Source of the DNA: Pseudoprimorskyibacter insulae
GTDB lineage: Bacteria > Pseudomonadota > Alphaproteobacteria > Rhodobacterales > Rhodobacteraceae
Direction: 5' to 3'
Assembly (NCBI RefSeq): GCF_900302505.1
Contig: NZ_OMOJ01000018.1
Span: 1 to 37,349, forward strand
DNA length: 37,349 bases
Positions 9,001 to 16,091 of this stretch are shown in pieces. The translations under genes and the position numbers were made by a program. The notes beneath the pieces are model-generated. The model was not told the DNA's origin. It saw nothing but the letters and a program-made list of their open reading frames with translations, and ran no database searches. Each line of letters begins with the position of its first letter. Within the stretch, counting starts at the first letter, position 1.

Positions 9001-10412
9001 GCAGCTATCATGCGGATCTTGGATCCAAGAACCAGCGCCTGCGGGTGCATTACCTGCTGGAGCCGGGCTGGAAGGCCGACAATGCGATCCAAGGGCTCGG
9101 GCGCACCAACCGCACCAACCAGGCGCAGCCGCCGCTTTTCCGGCCTGTGGCGACCAATGTCAAAGGTGAGAAGCGGTTTCTCTCCACCATCGCGCGCCGT
9201 CTCGACACGCTCGGGGCCATCACGAAGGGGCAACGCGAGACCGGAGGTCAGAACATGTTCCGCGCCGAGGACAACCTCGAGAGCCCCTACGCGCGCGCTG
9301 CGCTGCGGCACTTCTTCTACAAGCTGCGCGCGGGCAAGATCGACGCCTGTTCTTACGCGAAGTTCGAGGAGATGACCGGGCTGACGCTCGATGAGGCGGA
9401 TGGCACCATGAAAGAAAACCTGCCGCCGATCCAGCAATTCCTGAATCGCTGTCTCGCGCTCCGCATCGACATGCAGGACGCGATTTTTGAGGCCTTCGGC
9501 GGGTTTCTTTCGGCGATCATCGAGGACGCGCGCCAGGCCGGCACGCTCGATGTGGGCCTGGAGACCCTGCGCGCCGAGAAGTTCGAAATTGTCGACCGCA
9601 AGGTCATCTTCGAGCATGAGGCGACGGGGGCGACGGCCACCGCCTTGACCGTGGAGCGCACCGATCGCAACGATCCGCTGACCTTGCCTCGTGTCAAACA
9701 GATCTGCTCTGAGTCGATGGGCGCGACGCTGTGCTGGAACTCCTTCTCGAAACGCGCGGCGCTGATGGTGAATGCACCTGCCTTCATGGATGAGGACGGT
9801 GTGCCAATCCTTCGGGTGAAGCTCCTGCGTCCCATGGCGGCCGAGATCCTTGCCCTGACCGAGTTCTCGAAATCGCACTGGGAAGAGATCGAAGATGCGA
9901 TGTTCGAGCAGCTCTGGCGGGCCGAGGTTGAGGCGGTGCCCGAGTTTACCACCTCGAAGATCACGCTGATCTGTGGGTTGCTCCTGCCAATCTGGGACCG
10001 GCTGCCCGCTGACAACATGCGCATCTACCGCCTGCAGACCGAGGATGGCGAACGCGCCATCGGCCGCTTGGTCAGTCAGGAGCAGCTTCTGAACGTCTAC
10101 GCGCGGCTCGGGCTCGACTGCCAGATCGAAATGACGCCTCAGGAAGTGCTCAGCGCGGTCATGGAGGCGAAGACGACACTCAGCCTCCTTGGCGGCTACC
10201 AGCTGCGCCGGTCGCTGGTCATGGGACAGCCGAGGCTCGAACTCATTGGGGCGTCAAGCACGGCCCTGACCGCACTGAAGGCGATGGGCTGTTTCACCGA
10301 GGTAATCCAGTGGAAGACACGGGTGTTCATCCCCGTCGACGGCATCGAGGTTCTGGCACGGGTACTCGCCGCGCATCCGGTTGGCGCAAGCGCCGCGGAG
10401 GCCGCTGCATGA
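6015..10412 (+). CDS. Strawberry-notch-type helicase fused to an N-terminal methyltransferase domain
   Basis: The 1465-aa protein starts with an adenine-methyltransferase-like domain: LEPSSGTGMLA at about 152-162 and the catalytic-type NPPF at about 218-221. A superfamily-2 helicase follows. Its Walker A variant GDGTGCGKGRQ is at about 520-530, the DESH box at 629-632, YVSATGAT shortly after, and a motif-VI-like GLGRTNRTNQ at about 1027-1036. This order is that of the bacterial strawberry-notch family, found on plasmids and phages. It may remodel or modify incoming or host DNA, but no substrate is established here. ATG 6015 is preferred to 5970 because CCGGAG precedes it. The stop overlaps the next start (ATGA), so the Toprim gene is co-translated. 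No frameshift is visible. Confidence 0.85.
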   Translation: MNAHPHSVPLAAEPEAPALCEVTGFAQHLMQAATALVPLFEAGRSLDAAALRTAMEDAFRASDTSGAWVWKDAYEAAEIAQIYMLSRYGALMQRQAASPQAFLTMIERLAGLAPSHTRRSEASIRLQQFSTPLPLAAIVAQAAGVRADDLVLEPSSGTGMLAIFARISGARLALNELAETRRALLGLLFPDAALSNHDAASIDDRLDRSIVPSVIVMNPPFSAANHVEGKFLQATSQHVLSALARLAPGGRLVIITGESFRPSTKSFQSTLHRIAQSADVVFSAAIDGKVFARHGTTIDTRLTVIDKRPAGAEETEPVAIEAAYHPICATTGDLLSAVLAHCPERCSPPPCPTSAALAVPKPAARTNLNALRNAARQETRALAEERARHPFDDIATAPLDYLPKAWSEPDGALQDTVYEAYDLQAIRIDGAAEHPTALVQSAAMASVPPPVPSYHPLLPKSLVEDGLLSAPQLESVIYAGNAHQTHLKGWFKRGEIEGQLMAAAEGDEGVFRLRKGWFLGDGTGCGKGRQIAGIILDNWLQGRRRAVWVSKSDKLIEDARRDWMALGGRESDIVPLSKYRQGSDILLPEGILFVTYATLRSATREGKASRLDQVTSWLGEGFDGVIAFDESHAMANAAGEKSNRGDKKASQQGLAGLALQNAVPDARVVYVSATGATVVGNLAYASRLGLWGTGDFPFVARAEFVAAMEAGGIAAMEMISRDLKALGLYLARSLSYAGVEYEMLVHELTSAQIAIYDSYADAYQIIHNNLEAALQASGISSETGTLNAQAKSAARSAFESNKQRFFNHLITAMKCPSLIRSIEADLAAGHSAVIQVVSTSEAVMERRLEEIPTSEWEDLQVDFTPRENIMDYLMHSFPTQLFEPYTDENGDLRSRPARDGDGNPIICREAERRRDDLIEHLGALAPVQGALDQILWHFGADAVAEVTGRKRRIVKTREGRLKVENRPASSNLGETQAFMDDAKRILIFSDAGGTGRSYHADLGSKNQRLRVHYLLEPGWKADNAIQGLGRTNRTNQAQPPLFRPVATNVKGEKRFLSTIARRLDTLGAITKGQRETGGQNMFRAEDNLESPYARAALRHFFYKLRAGKIDACSYAKFEEMTGLTLDEADGTMKENLPPIQQFLNRCLALRIDMQDAIFEAFGGFLSAIIEDARQAGTLDVGLETLRAEKFEIVDRKVIFEHEATGATATALTVERTDRNDPLTLPRVKQICSESMGATLCWNSFSKRAALMVNAPAFMDEDGVPILRVKLLRPMAAEILALTEFSKSHWEEIEDAMFEQLWRAEVEAVPEFTTSKITLICGLLLPIWDRLPADNMRIYRLQTEDGERAIGRLVSQEQLLNVYARLGLDCQIEMTPQEVLSAVMEAKTTLSLLGGYQLRRSLVMGQPRLELIGASSTALTALKAMGCFTEVIQWKTRVFIPVDGIEVLARVLAAHPVGASAAEAAA

Positions 10413-11455
10413 GCGCGCGACGCAGTATTGCAGATCTCTCGGCCGATCTCGCAGACCGTGCTGAGAGTTTCTGCCGCCAGTACTTCTCCGAGGGACGCAA
10501 GCAGGGCAATTATTGGCAGGTTGGCGACACCTCGGGCGAAAAGGGTCAAAGCCTTGTCGTCCGGCTCCAGGCCCAGGGTGGGCGCAAAGCCGGATCCTGG
10601 ACCGATTTCGCGACGGGGGAATATGGCGATCTGATCGATCTCCTGCAGCAAAGGCTTGGGTCGGCCACGCTCAAAGAAACGCTGAGGGAGGCCCGGGCCT
10701 TCTTGGGAGAGACCCCCTGCCCTGCCGTGCCTCGTGAACCCGGAAGTGCGGAGCGCCCGGATGCAGCCTCCAGCAAACGCATCACGCGGGCATGCAAACT
10801 CTTCGCCGCCGGCAAGCCGGTGCTTGGCACTTTGGCCGCCAGCTATCTGCAGGGGCGCGACATTGCGCGCTTCGGTCCTGCGCTGCGCTATCACCCGCGG
10901 GTCTTTCTGGGCCCCGGCGCGGACGACCCCGATCTGCCGCAAAGGGCCCCTGCCCTGCTCGCGAAGATCACCGACAATCGCGGGCAGATCACCGGATGCG
11001 CACGCTTCTATCTCGACCCGTCCACCGGCAGTTTGGCCGAGATCGAGAGCCCCAAGCGGATCCTGGGGAAGCTTCACGGCCATGCCATCCGCTTCTGGTC
11101 CGGCTCACCTCGCAGCGATCTCATCGTCGGCGAAGGTCTCGAGACCACCCTCTCGGTCGGTACGGCTCTCCCGGAGTTCGACCTCGCCTCCTGTCTCACC
11201 GCCACCCATCTCGGTCTCTTCATCCCGTCGTCAGGCGTCAAGCGTATCTGGATCGCGCGGGATAAGGACGAAGCTGGACGTAACGCATCATCGAGATTGC
11301 GTAACCAACTGGAAACGCTTGGAATTGCCTGTGGTGATCTCGTGCCGACGATGGGGGATTTCAACGACGATCTGCGGGCATTTGGCAGTGATGCGCTGCG
11401 CCGGTCCCTGCTCGAGGCCATGAAAGCTCAAGGTTTGGAGATCAAGGACGGGTGA
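10409..11455 (+). CDS. Toprim-domain protein, primase-like plasmid type
   Basis: The 348-aa protein has an N-terminal region resembling zinc-less primase-associated domains (SFCRQYFSEGRKQGNYWQVGD, SWTDFATGEYGDLIDLL). The C-terminal Toprim fold has the acidic motif VGEGLETTLS (about 240-249) and the DxD motif ARDKDEAGR (about 283-291). Toprim catalysis uses the Glu and the two Asp with Mg2+ in primases and topoisomerases. No full primase zinc finger is seen, so priming is an inference. It begins inside the stop of the helicase gene, which suggests the pair acts together on single-stranded or newly arrived plasmid DNA. Confidence 0.8.
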   Translation: MSARRSIADLSADLADRAESFCRQYFSEGRKQGNYWQVGDTSGEKGQSLVVRLQAQGGRKAGSWTDFATGEYGDLIDLLQQRLGSATLKETLREARAFLGETPCPAVPREPGSAERPDAASSKRITRACKLFAAGKPVLGTLAASYLQGRDIARFGPALRYHPRVFLGPGADDPDLPQRAPALLAKITDNRGQITGCARFYLDPSTGSLAEIESPKRILGKLHGHAIRFWSGSPRSDLIVGEGLETTLSVGTALPEFDLASCLTATHLGLFIPSSGVKRIWIARDKDEAGRNASSRLRNQLETLGIACGDLVPTMGDFNDDLRAFGSDALRRSLLEAMKAQGLEIKDG

Positions 11456-11500
11456 CCGCCAACCTCACCGGGGATGTCCGACCGGGCAAAGGTTCCGACG

Positions 11501-11738
11501 GTTCGATCTGATCCCGTTTGGATAAGGGGAGCGATGGGCCAGCGGGTCGGGGCTGAGTGCCCCTCGCCCGGGCAGCAATGCGCCGCGCACCAGAAAATTC
11601 CCCTGCCCCTTCGGCCCATTCCTCGCGGGACAATTTTCCGGCCCGTGGCGCATTCTCCGCTTTGCTCCGATCCTGACGGATGCGGCCCGGTCGCCGCCGG
11701 TCCTGGTATCGCCCCATCCAAATCGGGTCAGATCAAAC
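11501..11738 (+). promoter_or_regulatory. Large nested inverted-repeat leader of the DUF2493 gene (L1)
   Basis: Outer arms 11501-11523 and 11716-11738 are complementary at 19 of 23 positions plus two G-T pairs. Inside are GGGG-A-GCGAT (11526-11535) with ATCGCCCC (11708-11715), AATGCGCC (11577-11584) with GGCGCATT (11647-11654), and GAAAATT (11593-11599) with AATTTTC (11632-11638). A local hairpin is GGGGC (11549-11553) / GCCCC (11559-11563). The ATG is 15 bp after the outer arm. The loop 11600-11631 matches the loops of the two DUF736 leaders. A candidate structured promoter or 5' RNA element. Confidence 0.65.
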
Positions 11739-11752
11739 AGAGGAACCTGACA

Positions 11753-12664
11753 ATGCCCCATCAGACAGACATCCAAGAGGAAACCGGCGTGACCTCCGCC
11801 ATCCTCGACCATCTCGCACTTCATGGCGCAACGCCCGGGCCCGGCGAGACCGATCATCGCCCCCTCCCCCAGCCCAACGAGGTCGAGCTCGCCTTGGCGA
11901 CGCTCTTTGACACCACCATCGGCCTCCTCACCGGCAGCCAGTTGGAAGACAATCTCGAAGAGATGCTCTGGTCCCTGACCTCGATCTTCCATCGCCGGCT
12001 CACCCATATCCAGAAGCTTCACGATGACAATGAATTCGAGGTCCGGGAAAGTTTGGCAATCCAGGACGGCTCCGAGGTCGCCTCGGTCGAGCTTGAGCGC
12101 CTCCAGATGATCGGGCTCAAACTCTGGGACCATCGCGACGCCTTCGAGCAGATGCGCGATCTGGCCGTGGACCATTTCTCGGCCGCCACCGGTTCGCCCT
12201 GGCTGCCCCGCAGCGGATCCAAGGTCTCGCATCGCGGCCTCACCTCCGCCGTGGTCGACAGCCGGGCCTATCTCTCGGCCAAGCGCCGTAAGGAGACCGA
12301 AGTACACTGCCCCGAAGGCACGCGGATCGCTTTCTCGGGTGGGGATTATCAGGCCTATGATCTGATCTGGTCCGTCCTCGACGCCACGCACGCCAAATAC
12401 CCCGACATGGTGCTCCTGCACGGGGGGACGCCCAAGGGTGCCGAGATGATCGCGGCCCGCTGGGCAGATACCCGAGGTGTAACCCAGGTGGTCTTCAAGC
12501 CCGACTGGAAGAGTCACGGCAAGGCCGCCCCCTTCAAGCGCAACGACAAGATGCTCGAGACCATGCCGCAGGGTCTGATCGCCACCCCCGGTTCGGGGAT
12601 CACCGAGAACATCGTCGACAAAGCCCGCAAGCTCGGGATCCGCATCAAGAGGATCGGGGCTTAG
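11753..12664 (+). CDS. DUF2493 (SLOG-like) protein
   Basis: The 303-aa protein has a helical N-terminal half (residues 1-200) and a C-terminal Rossmann-like domain. Its motifs are RIAFSGGDYQAYDL, LLHGGTPKGAEMIAARWA and GLIATPGSGITENIVDKA. This is the DUF2493 / YspA-like branch of the SLOG superfamily, whose members are predicted to bind nucleotides or nucleotide derivatives. The GG.P.GAE.IA.RWA and PGSG.T.N blocks would line the ligand pocket. I chose ATG 11753 (after AGAGGAACCTGACA); the frame extends to 11474 but runs through the structured leader. It is the third gene after the helicase and Toprim genes, but has its own leader. Cellular role unknown. Confidence 0.75.
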   Translation: MPHQTDIQEETGVTSAILDHLALHGATPGPGETDHRPLPQPNEVELALATLFDTTIGLLTGSQLEDNLEEMLWSLTSIFHRRLTHIQKLHDDNEFEVRESLAIQDGSEVASVELERLQMIGLKLWDHRDAFEQMRDLAVDHFSAATGSPWLPRSGSKVSHRGLTSAVVDSRAYLSAKRRKETEVHCPEGTRIAFSGGDYQAYDLIWSVLDATHAKYPDMVLLHGGTPKGAEMIAARWADTRGVTQVVFKPDWKSHGKAAPFKRNDKMLETMPQGLIATPGSGITENIVDKARKLGIRIKRIGA

Positions 12665-12672
12665 GCCCCGGT

Positions 12673-12966
12673 TCACGTGCCGCGTAATAGATCCTGCACG
12701 ACAGAAGGCTTCTTTGCGATCAGTGCCAGCAGAACCTGTGCCGGGCCTGTCGGGTGTCGGCGCCCGTGTTCCCAGTTCAGCAGCGTGCCTTTCGCGACGC
12801 CAATGCTCTTGGCGAACTCCGCCTGGGACAGGCCAGTCCGTTGCCGAACTTGGGCGACATCGACCTCAGCAACGGAAACTTCATGGACCTTCGCGCCGGC
12901 CAATTCGCCATCTGCGAAGGCCAGCGCCTCTCCCAGTCCCTTGGACACGGATTCAAATGCACTCAT
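12673..12966 (-). CDS. HTH antitoxin of a RelE/HigB-type pair
   Basis: The 97-aa protein has an XRE-type helix-turn-helix at about residues 38-85: VRQRTGLSQAEFAKSIGV, then GTLLNWEHGRRHPTGPA. Its size, position and C-terminal leucine-rich helix match HigA/NadS-type antitoxins. It would neutralise the RelE-like protein and repress the operon. Its ATG overlaps the toxin stop by 4 nt (ATGA on the minus strand), so the order is toxin first, as in higBA. Such modules stabilise plasmids. Confidence 0.85.
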   Translation of the reverse strand: MSAFESVSKGLGEALAFADGELAGAKVHEVSVAEVDVAQVRQRTGLSQAEFAKSIGVAKGTLLNWEHGRRHPTGPAQVLLALIAKKPSVVQDLLRGT

Positions 12967-13304
12967 GTTGTGTCTCCATATTTCGCGACAAGCGCTTTGC
13001 TCATCTCTACCGCCGCGGCCTGCTCAGACTTCGACAGGTTGGCTTTCTCATTCTTGGCAAAGACCGTAATCAGAAAGATCGGCATATGGGTCCCGCCAAA
13101 GACATACACCGTCCTGAAGCCGCCGCTCCTTCCGCCCCCCTCTCTCGGGATTCGGACCTTCCGAAGTCCGCCGCCAAGAGAGATGCCCGCTTCCGGATTG
13201 GCGGCGATGAAGTCGATCGCGGCCTCTCGCTCCTGGTCCGACATGATTGCCTTGGCGCGCCTCTGAAATTCGGGCAGTTCGACCACTGTTTGCAATCGTG
13301 TCAT
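12963..13304 (-). CDS. RelE/HigB-type toxin
   Basis: The 113-aa protein shows the RelE/HigB-2 layout: TVVELPEFQRRAKAIMSDQE, then IAANPEAGISLGGGLRKVRI, GRSGGFRTVYVFGG and PIFLITVFAKNEKANLSK. Members cleave mRNA at the ribosome. The Arg and Lys residues of GLRKVRI and the FRTVYVF strand are the likely core. I chose ATG 13304 because family members start about ten residues before TPEF. Upstream in-frame starts exist at 13316 and beyond but would need mRNA that precedes the best promoter. Co-transcribed with the antitoxin. Confidence 0.8.
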   Translation of the reverse strand: MTRLQTVVELPEFQRRAKAIMSDQEREAAIDFIAANPEAGISLGGGLRKVRIPREGGGRSGGFRTVYVFGGTHMPIFLITVFAKNEKANLSKSEQAAAVEMSKALVAKYGDTT

Positions 13305-13313
13305 CTCTTGTCC

Positions 13314-13342
13314 CATATAGGTTTTCGCGGCGTATGTGTCAA
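13314..13342 (-). promoter_or_regulatory. Sigma-70-type promoter of the toxin-antitoxin pair
   Basis: On the minus strand TTGACA (13342-13337), a 17-bp spacer and TATATG (13319-13314) are present. The predicted start lies near 13307, only about three bases before the toxin ATG, so the mRNA would be nearly leaderless. Confidence 0.55.
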
Positions 13343-13709
13343 TGACGTATAGTATGCGCACTCTAAGGGCAAGTGGGCAACTGATGCTAGAGCTAGGCAG
13401 CAGTATGCTCTGTCCGTTGGTTGCGGCGACCCTTGACGAAATATCTTGTCGCATTTTCTGACCGAACCAACTAGCCGGGCTGTCATTTGGGGTTATTGGA
13501 TGGTTGCGGTGTCTCGTGGCGACCCGTCCTTTCGTTCCACGCTCTGTTCGCCTGCAGCACTCCTCCGCATCGTGGGCGCTTCAGCAAAGACAATCGGCGC
13601 GGTAGTGATCCTGACGGACGCGGTTTTGACATCTGCACTGTGTCTTACCTCCGGTGAGTTCGAAGGGAGCCAGGGCCCACGCGGCATCTCCCTCGGCTGT
13701 TCACCCGGT
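13343..13709. other. Gap upstream of the toxin, no gene seen
   Basis: Only low-quality open frames occur, without ribosome sites or family motifs. From about 13680 the sequence begins to resemble the region before the second DUF736 copy. Confidence 0.5.
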
Positions 13710-13745
13710 TTCCTTCGTGGCCGCCGCACTTCTCCCTTTGTCTGA

Positions 13746-13926
13746 GTTGCATGACATGCTGGTCGCAGCTGTCGTCCCGTCCACAAAGGTTGCCGCCGAT
13801 CTTTTTCCCCTGACCCTGCGGGCCATTCCTCGCGGAGCAAAAAGACCGGCGCCTGCCCCTCTCCGCTGCGCTTCGCCTTCGGTGTGCCCGGGCCTTGGCC
13901 AGCTGCAAGGTGACCATCATTGCAAC
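13746..13926 (+). promoter_or_regulatory. Nested inverted-repeat leader of DUF736 copy 1 (L2)
   Basis: Outer pairs are GTTGCA (13746-13751) / TGCAAC (13921-13926), TGGTC (13760-13764) / GACCA (13912-13916) and GCAGCTG (13765-13771) / CAGCTGC (13900-13906). The inner stem is 13795-13806 / 13839-13850 (GCCGATCTTTTT with AAAAAGACCGGC, 11 of 12). The loop of the inner stem matches that of L1 at about 27 of 32 positions although the stem sequence differs. The ATG is 20 bp after the outer arm. Confidence 0.65.
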
Positions 13927-13945
13927 GCAAACAAGGAGAAGAGCA

Positions 13946-14284
13946 ATGACCACGAACTGCATCAAATTCACCAGCGCCGATATCGAAACCGCCAAGGGCG
14001 TCGGCTCCATCTCGACCCTGACCTTCGACCTCGACATCACGGTCGAACCCGTCGCGAGCTCGAACCCGATGGCCCCCACGCACCGCGTCCTCGGCCGCTC
14101 CCCGCGCGGCAAGCTGGTCGAGTGCGGCGGCATCTGGAAGAAGCAGAACAAGGAGACCGGCGCCGACTACTACACGCTGACCATCCGCGACCACGGCTTC
14201 AACGCCAACCTCGGCAAGGCCGCGAACCAGGACGATCTGTCCCTGCAGGCCGTCATCCCCTGGGGGCCGAAAGACGCCGCGTGA
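13946..14284 (+). CDS. DUF736 family protein, copy 1
   Basis: The 112-aa soluble, beta-rich protein contains VGSISTLTFDLDITVEPV, THRVLGRSPRGKLVECGGIW and YYTLTIRDHGFNANLGKAA. This is the DUF736 pattern of small proteins on conjugative plasmids and elements of Proteobacteria. Function is unproven; a single-strand- or plasmid-DNA-associated role is only a guess from context. ATG 13946 follows ACAAGGAGAAGAGCA. The frame from 13895 starts in the leader. Copy 2 at 29260 differs in protein by one residue (Ser to Thr) and has a different stop codon (TGA here, TAA there). Confidence 0.85.
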   Translation: MTTNCIKFTSADIETAKGVGSISTLTFDLDITVEPVASSNPMAPTHRVLGRSPRGKLVECGGIWKKQNKETGADYYTLTIRDHGFNANLGKAANQDDLSLQAVIPWGPKDAA

Positions 14285-14290
14285 CGCAAA

Positions 14291-14318
14291 GAATCGGCTG
14301 GGGCAACCCAGCCGATTC
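14291..14318 (+). terminator. GNRA-capped hairpin after DUF736 copy 1
   Basis: Perfect 12-bp arms GAATCGGCTGGG (14291-14302) and CCCAGCCGATTC (14307-14318) with a GCAA tetraloop. It starts 7 bp after the stop. No T-tract follows, so it may stabilise the mRNA 3' end rather than terminate. Confidence 0.65.
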
Positions 14319-14776
14319 CCGCTGCTTCCCTTCATGCTGACACGCATTCCCCGTATTTTGGGACCAGTGGTTGGCGCGCTTGGTAGAAGCAACTTATCAC
14401 TGAATCGGCTCAAGGTGATGATGACGCAATCCGTTTTGGAGGAGACGGATTCGTGGTCCCCCTAGCGTTCTGAAGCTTCGAGCGCTTTACATTTTGACAG
14501 CCGTGCAGTGCAGAAAAATAAAATAATAACAGGTAGTTGAGGTGTAACGGGCGCGAAGTTAAAGTTGACTGCACATCCGAGCTAGTGACGGCTCCCCCTA
14601 GATATTGGGTGGCTACATTCCTCAATCGCTACACTTTGTCGAGACATCTAGGCACTCTGGTGGATTGGGTAAGATCTAGCCGCCGGGCGAAAATCGTTGT
14701 TAAGACTCGTTTTTCCGTGTAGATGACACTTTAATGAGCGAAATCGCTGAAAAAGCGATATTTAGAGGACAGGCGG
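14319..14776. other. repA upstream control region
   Basis: No gene is supported. The region holds a parS-like repeat (14492-14507), an AT-rich tract at 14515-14532 and, 18-34 bp before repA, an inverted repeat ATCGCT (14743-14748) / AGCGAT (14754-14759). In repABC plasmids RepA, helped by RepB, represses the operon from this area, so the inverted repeat is a plausible operator. Confidence 0.45.
14492..14507 (+). repeat. parS-like repeat A
   Basis: First of three exact copies of TTTTGACAGCCGTGCA, here 270 bp upstream of repA. The others are at 15995 and 16020 between repA and repB. Confidence 0.6.
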
Positions 14777-15988
14777 ATGCGAGAACGGTCTTTTGCGGCT
14801 GATACGAAGGATCAACCCTTCGACGAGATCATCCTACAGCAAGGAGAGCTGATTTCCGACCGCCTCAATATGTTGCGGCAGGAACAGTATCCTCCGGACG
14901 CCCAAAAAGGTCTACGTCAGTTTTCATTGGCCGAAGTTGCCTACTATCTCGGCGTAACACAGTCGACCATTAAGAAGCTTCATCTCGAAGGCAAAGGTCC
15001 TGAACCTGAAACATCGTCGTCCGGGAGGCGCAGCTACTCGGCCGAGCAGATGCTGGAACTGAGAGCTTATCTCGACAAGCATGGCCGCCCCGGAAAACGC
15101 CGTTATGTCCCCTATCGGCAACCTGGCGAAGAACTGCACGTTGTATCTGTCGTAAACTTCAAGGGGGGTTCCGGAAAGACCACTACCGCCGCCCACCTCG
15201 CGCAGCACTTGGCGTTGAAAGGGCATCGAGTTCTTGCGATCGACTTGGACCCTCAAGCCTCGCTCACAGCTTTGCACGGCATTCAGCCTGAACTCGACGA
15301 CGTGCCTTCGCTCTACGAGACACTTCGGTATGATGACGAGCGCAAGCCGATCTCAGAGGTGATCCGGCCAACAAACTTTCCCAACCTAGATATCGTTCCG
15401 GCAAGTCTCGAGCTTCAAGAGTACGAATACGATACCCCAGTTGCTTTGACGAGCAGTGATCCCCATGAGGGCCGTACCTTCTTCACTCGCATATCGAAGG
15501 CGCTTAGCGAGGTTGATGATCGCTATGACGTGGTTGTGTTCGATTGCCCTCCTCAGCTGGGCTACCTCACGCTCACTGCTCTCACGGCTTCTTCCTCGGT
15601 TATTGTGACGGTCCATCCTCAGATGCTGGACGTCATGTCGATGAGCCAGTTTCTCCTGATGCTGGGCGGGATCATGAAGACGATCCGTGACGCTGGAGCG
15701 AACATGCGCCTGAAGTGGTTCCGTTACCTCGTAACGAGATTTGAACCAACGGACGGTCCCCAAAAGCAGATGGTTGGGTTCCTCCAGGCGATGTTCCCAA
15801 ATCAGATGTTGTCGGCTCCTGTGCTGAAGTCTACGGCGATCTCCGACGCTGGGATCACAAAGCAGACGCTTTACGAAGTTGAACGGTCTCAGTTCGTGCG
15901 GACTACTTACGACCGCGCCGTGACGTCTTTGAATGATGTGAACGACGAAATCGCTGAACTGATCCACAAGGCTTGGGGGCGAGAATGA
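14777..15988 (+). CDS. repA: RepA, ParA-type partition ATPase of repABC
   Basis: The 403-aa protein has an N-terminal DNA-binding region (FSLAEVAYYLGVTQSTIKKL, about 49-68) and a ParA ATPase domain. Its deviant Walker A KGGSGKTTTA is at about 129-138, the A' motif LAIDLDPQA near 154-162, and the Walker B-like VVVFDCPPQLGY near 250. RepA ATPases segregate plasmid copies together with RepB and repress their own operon. Length and layout are normal for RepA of repABC plasmids. ATG 14777 follows AGGACAGGCGG. It is followed by two parS-like repeats and repB. Confidence 0.95.
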   Translation: MRERSFAADTKDQPFDEIILQQGELISDRLNMLRQEQYPPDAQKGLRQFSLAEVAYYLGVTQSTIKKLHLEGKGPEPETSSSGRRSYSAEQMLELRAYLDKHGRPGKRRYVPYRQPGEELHVVSVVNFKGGSGKTTTAAHLAQHLALKGHRVLAIDLDPQASLTALHGIQPELDDVPSLYETLRYDDERKPISEVIRPTNFPNLDIVPASLELQEYEYDTPVALTSSDPHEGRTFFTRISKALSEVDDRYDVVVFDCPPQLGYLTLTALTASSSVIVTVHPQMLDVMSMSQFLLMLGGIMKTIRDAGANMRLKWFRYLVTRFEPTDGPQKQMVGFLQAMFPNQMLSAPVLKSTAISDAGITKQTLYEVERSQFVRTTYDRAVTSLNDVNDEIAELIHKAWGRE

Positions 15989-15994
15989 ATGTGG

Positions 15995-16035
15995 TTTTGA
16001 CAGCCGTGCAGAGAGCCAGTTTTGACAGCCGTGCA
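15995..16035 (+). repeat. parS-like repeats B and C between repA and repB
   Basis: Two exact copies of TTTTGACAGCCGTGCA at 15995-16010 and 16020-16035, 25 bp apart, identical to copy A upstream of repA. Copy C is followed by ACTGTC, so GACAG and CTGTC form an inverted repeat there. Their position fits the centromere (RepB-binding) sites known from repABC plasmids; binding is inferred. Confidence 0.65.
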
Positions 16036-16091
16036 ACTGTCGAAATGCGCGCTGCGTGTCCGTTGGATTCGGACGAAAGGGAGATGGCTTG

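Larger units (their letters stand above)
13710..14284 (+). repeat. 575-bp direct repeat, copy 1
   Basis: Matches 29024-29598 at a constant offset of 15,314 bp with about 17 differences counted by eye (about 97% identity). It includes the structured leader and the DUF736 gene. Weak similarity extends upstream to about 13680 / 28994. Confidence 0.9.

Noticed and set aside
13446-13745. 99-codon plus-strand frame before DUF736 copy 1
   Set aside because: No ribosome site or known pattern; its end runs into the duplicated leader, and the equivalent frame is not kept before copy 2.
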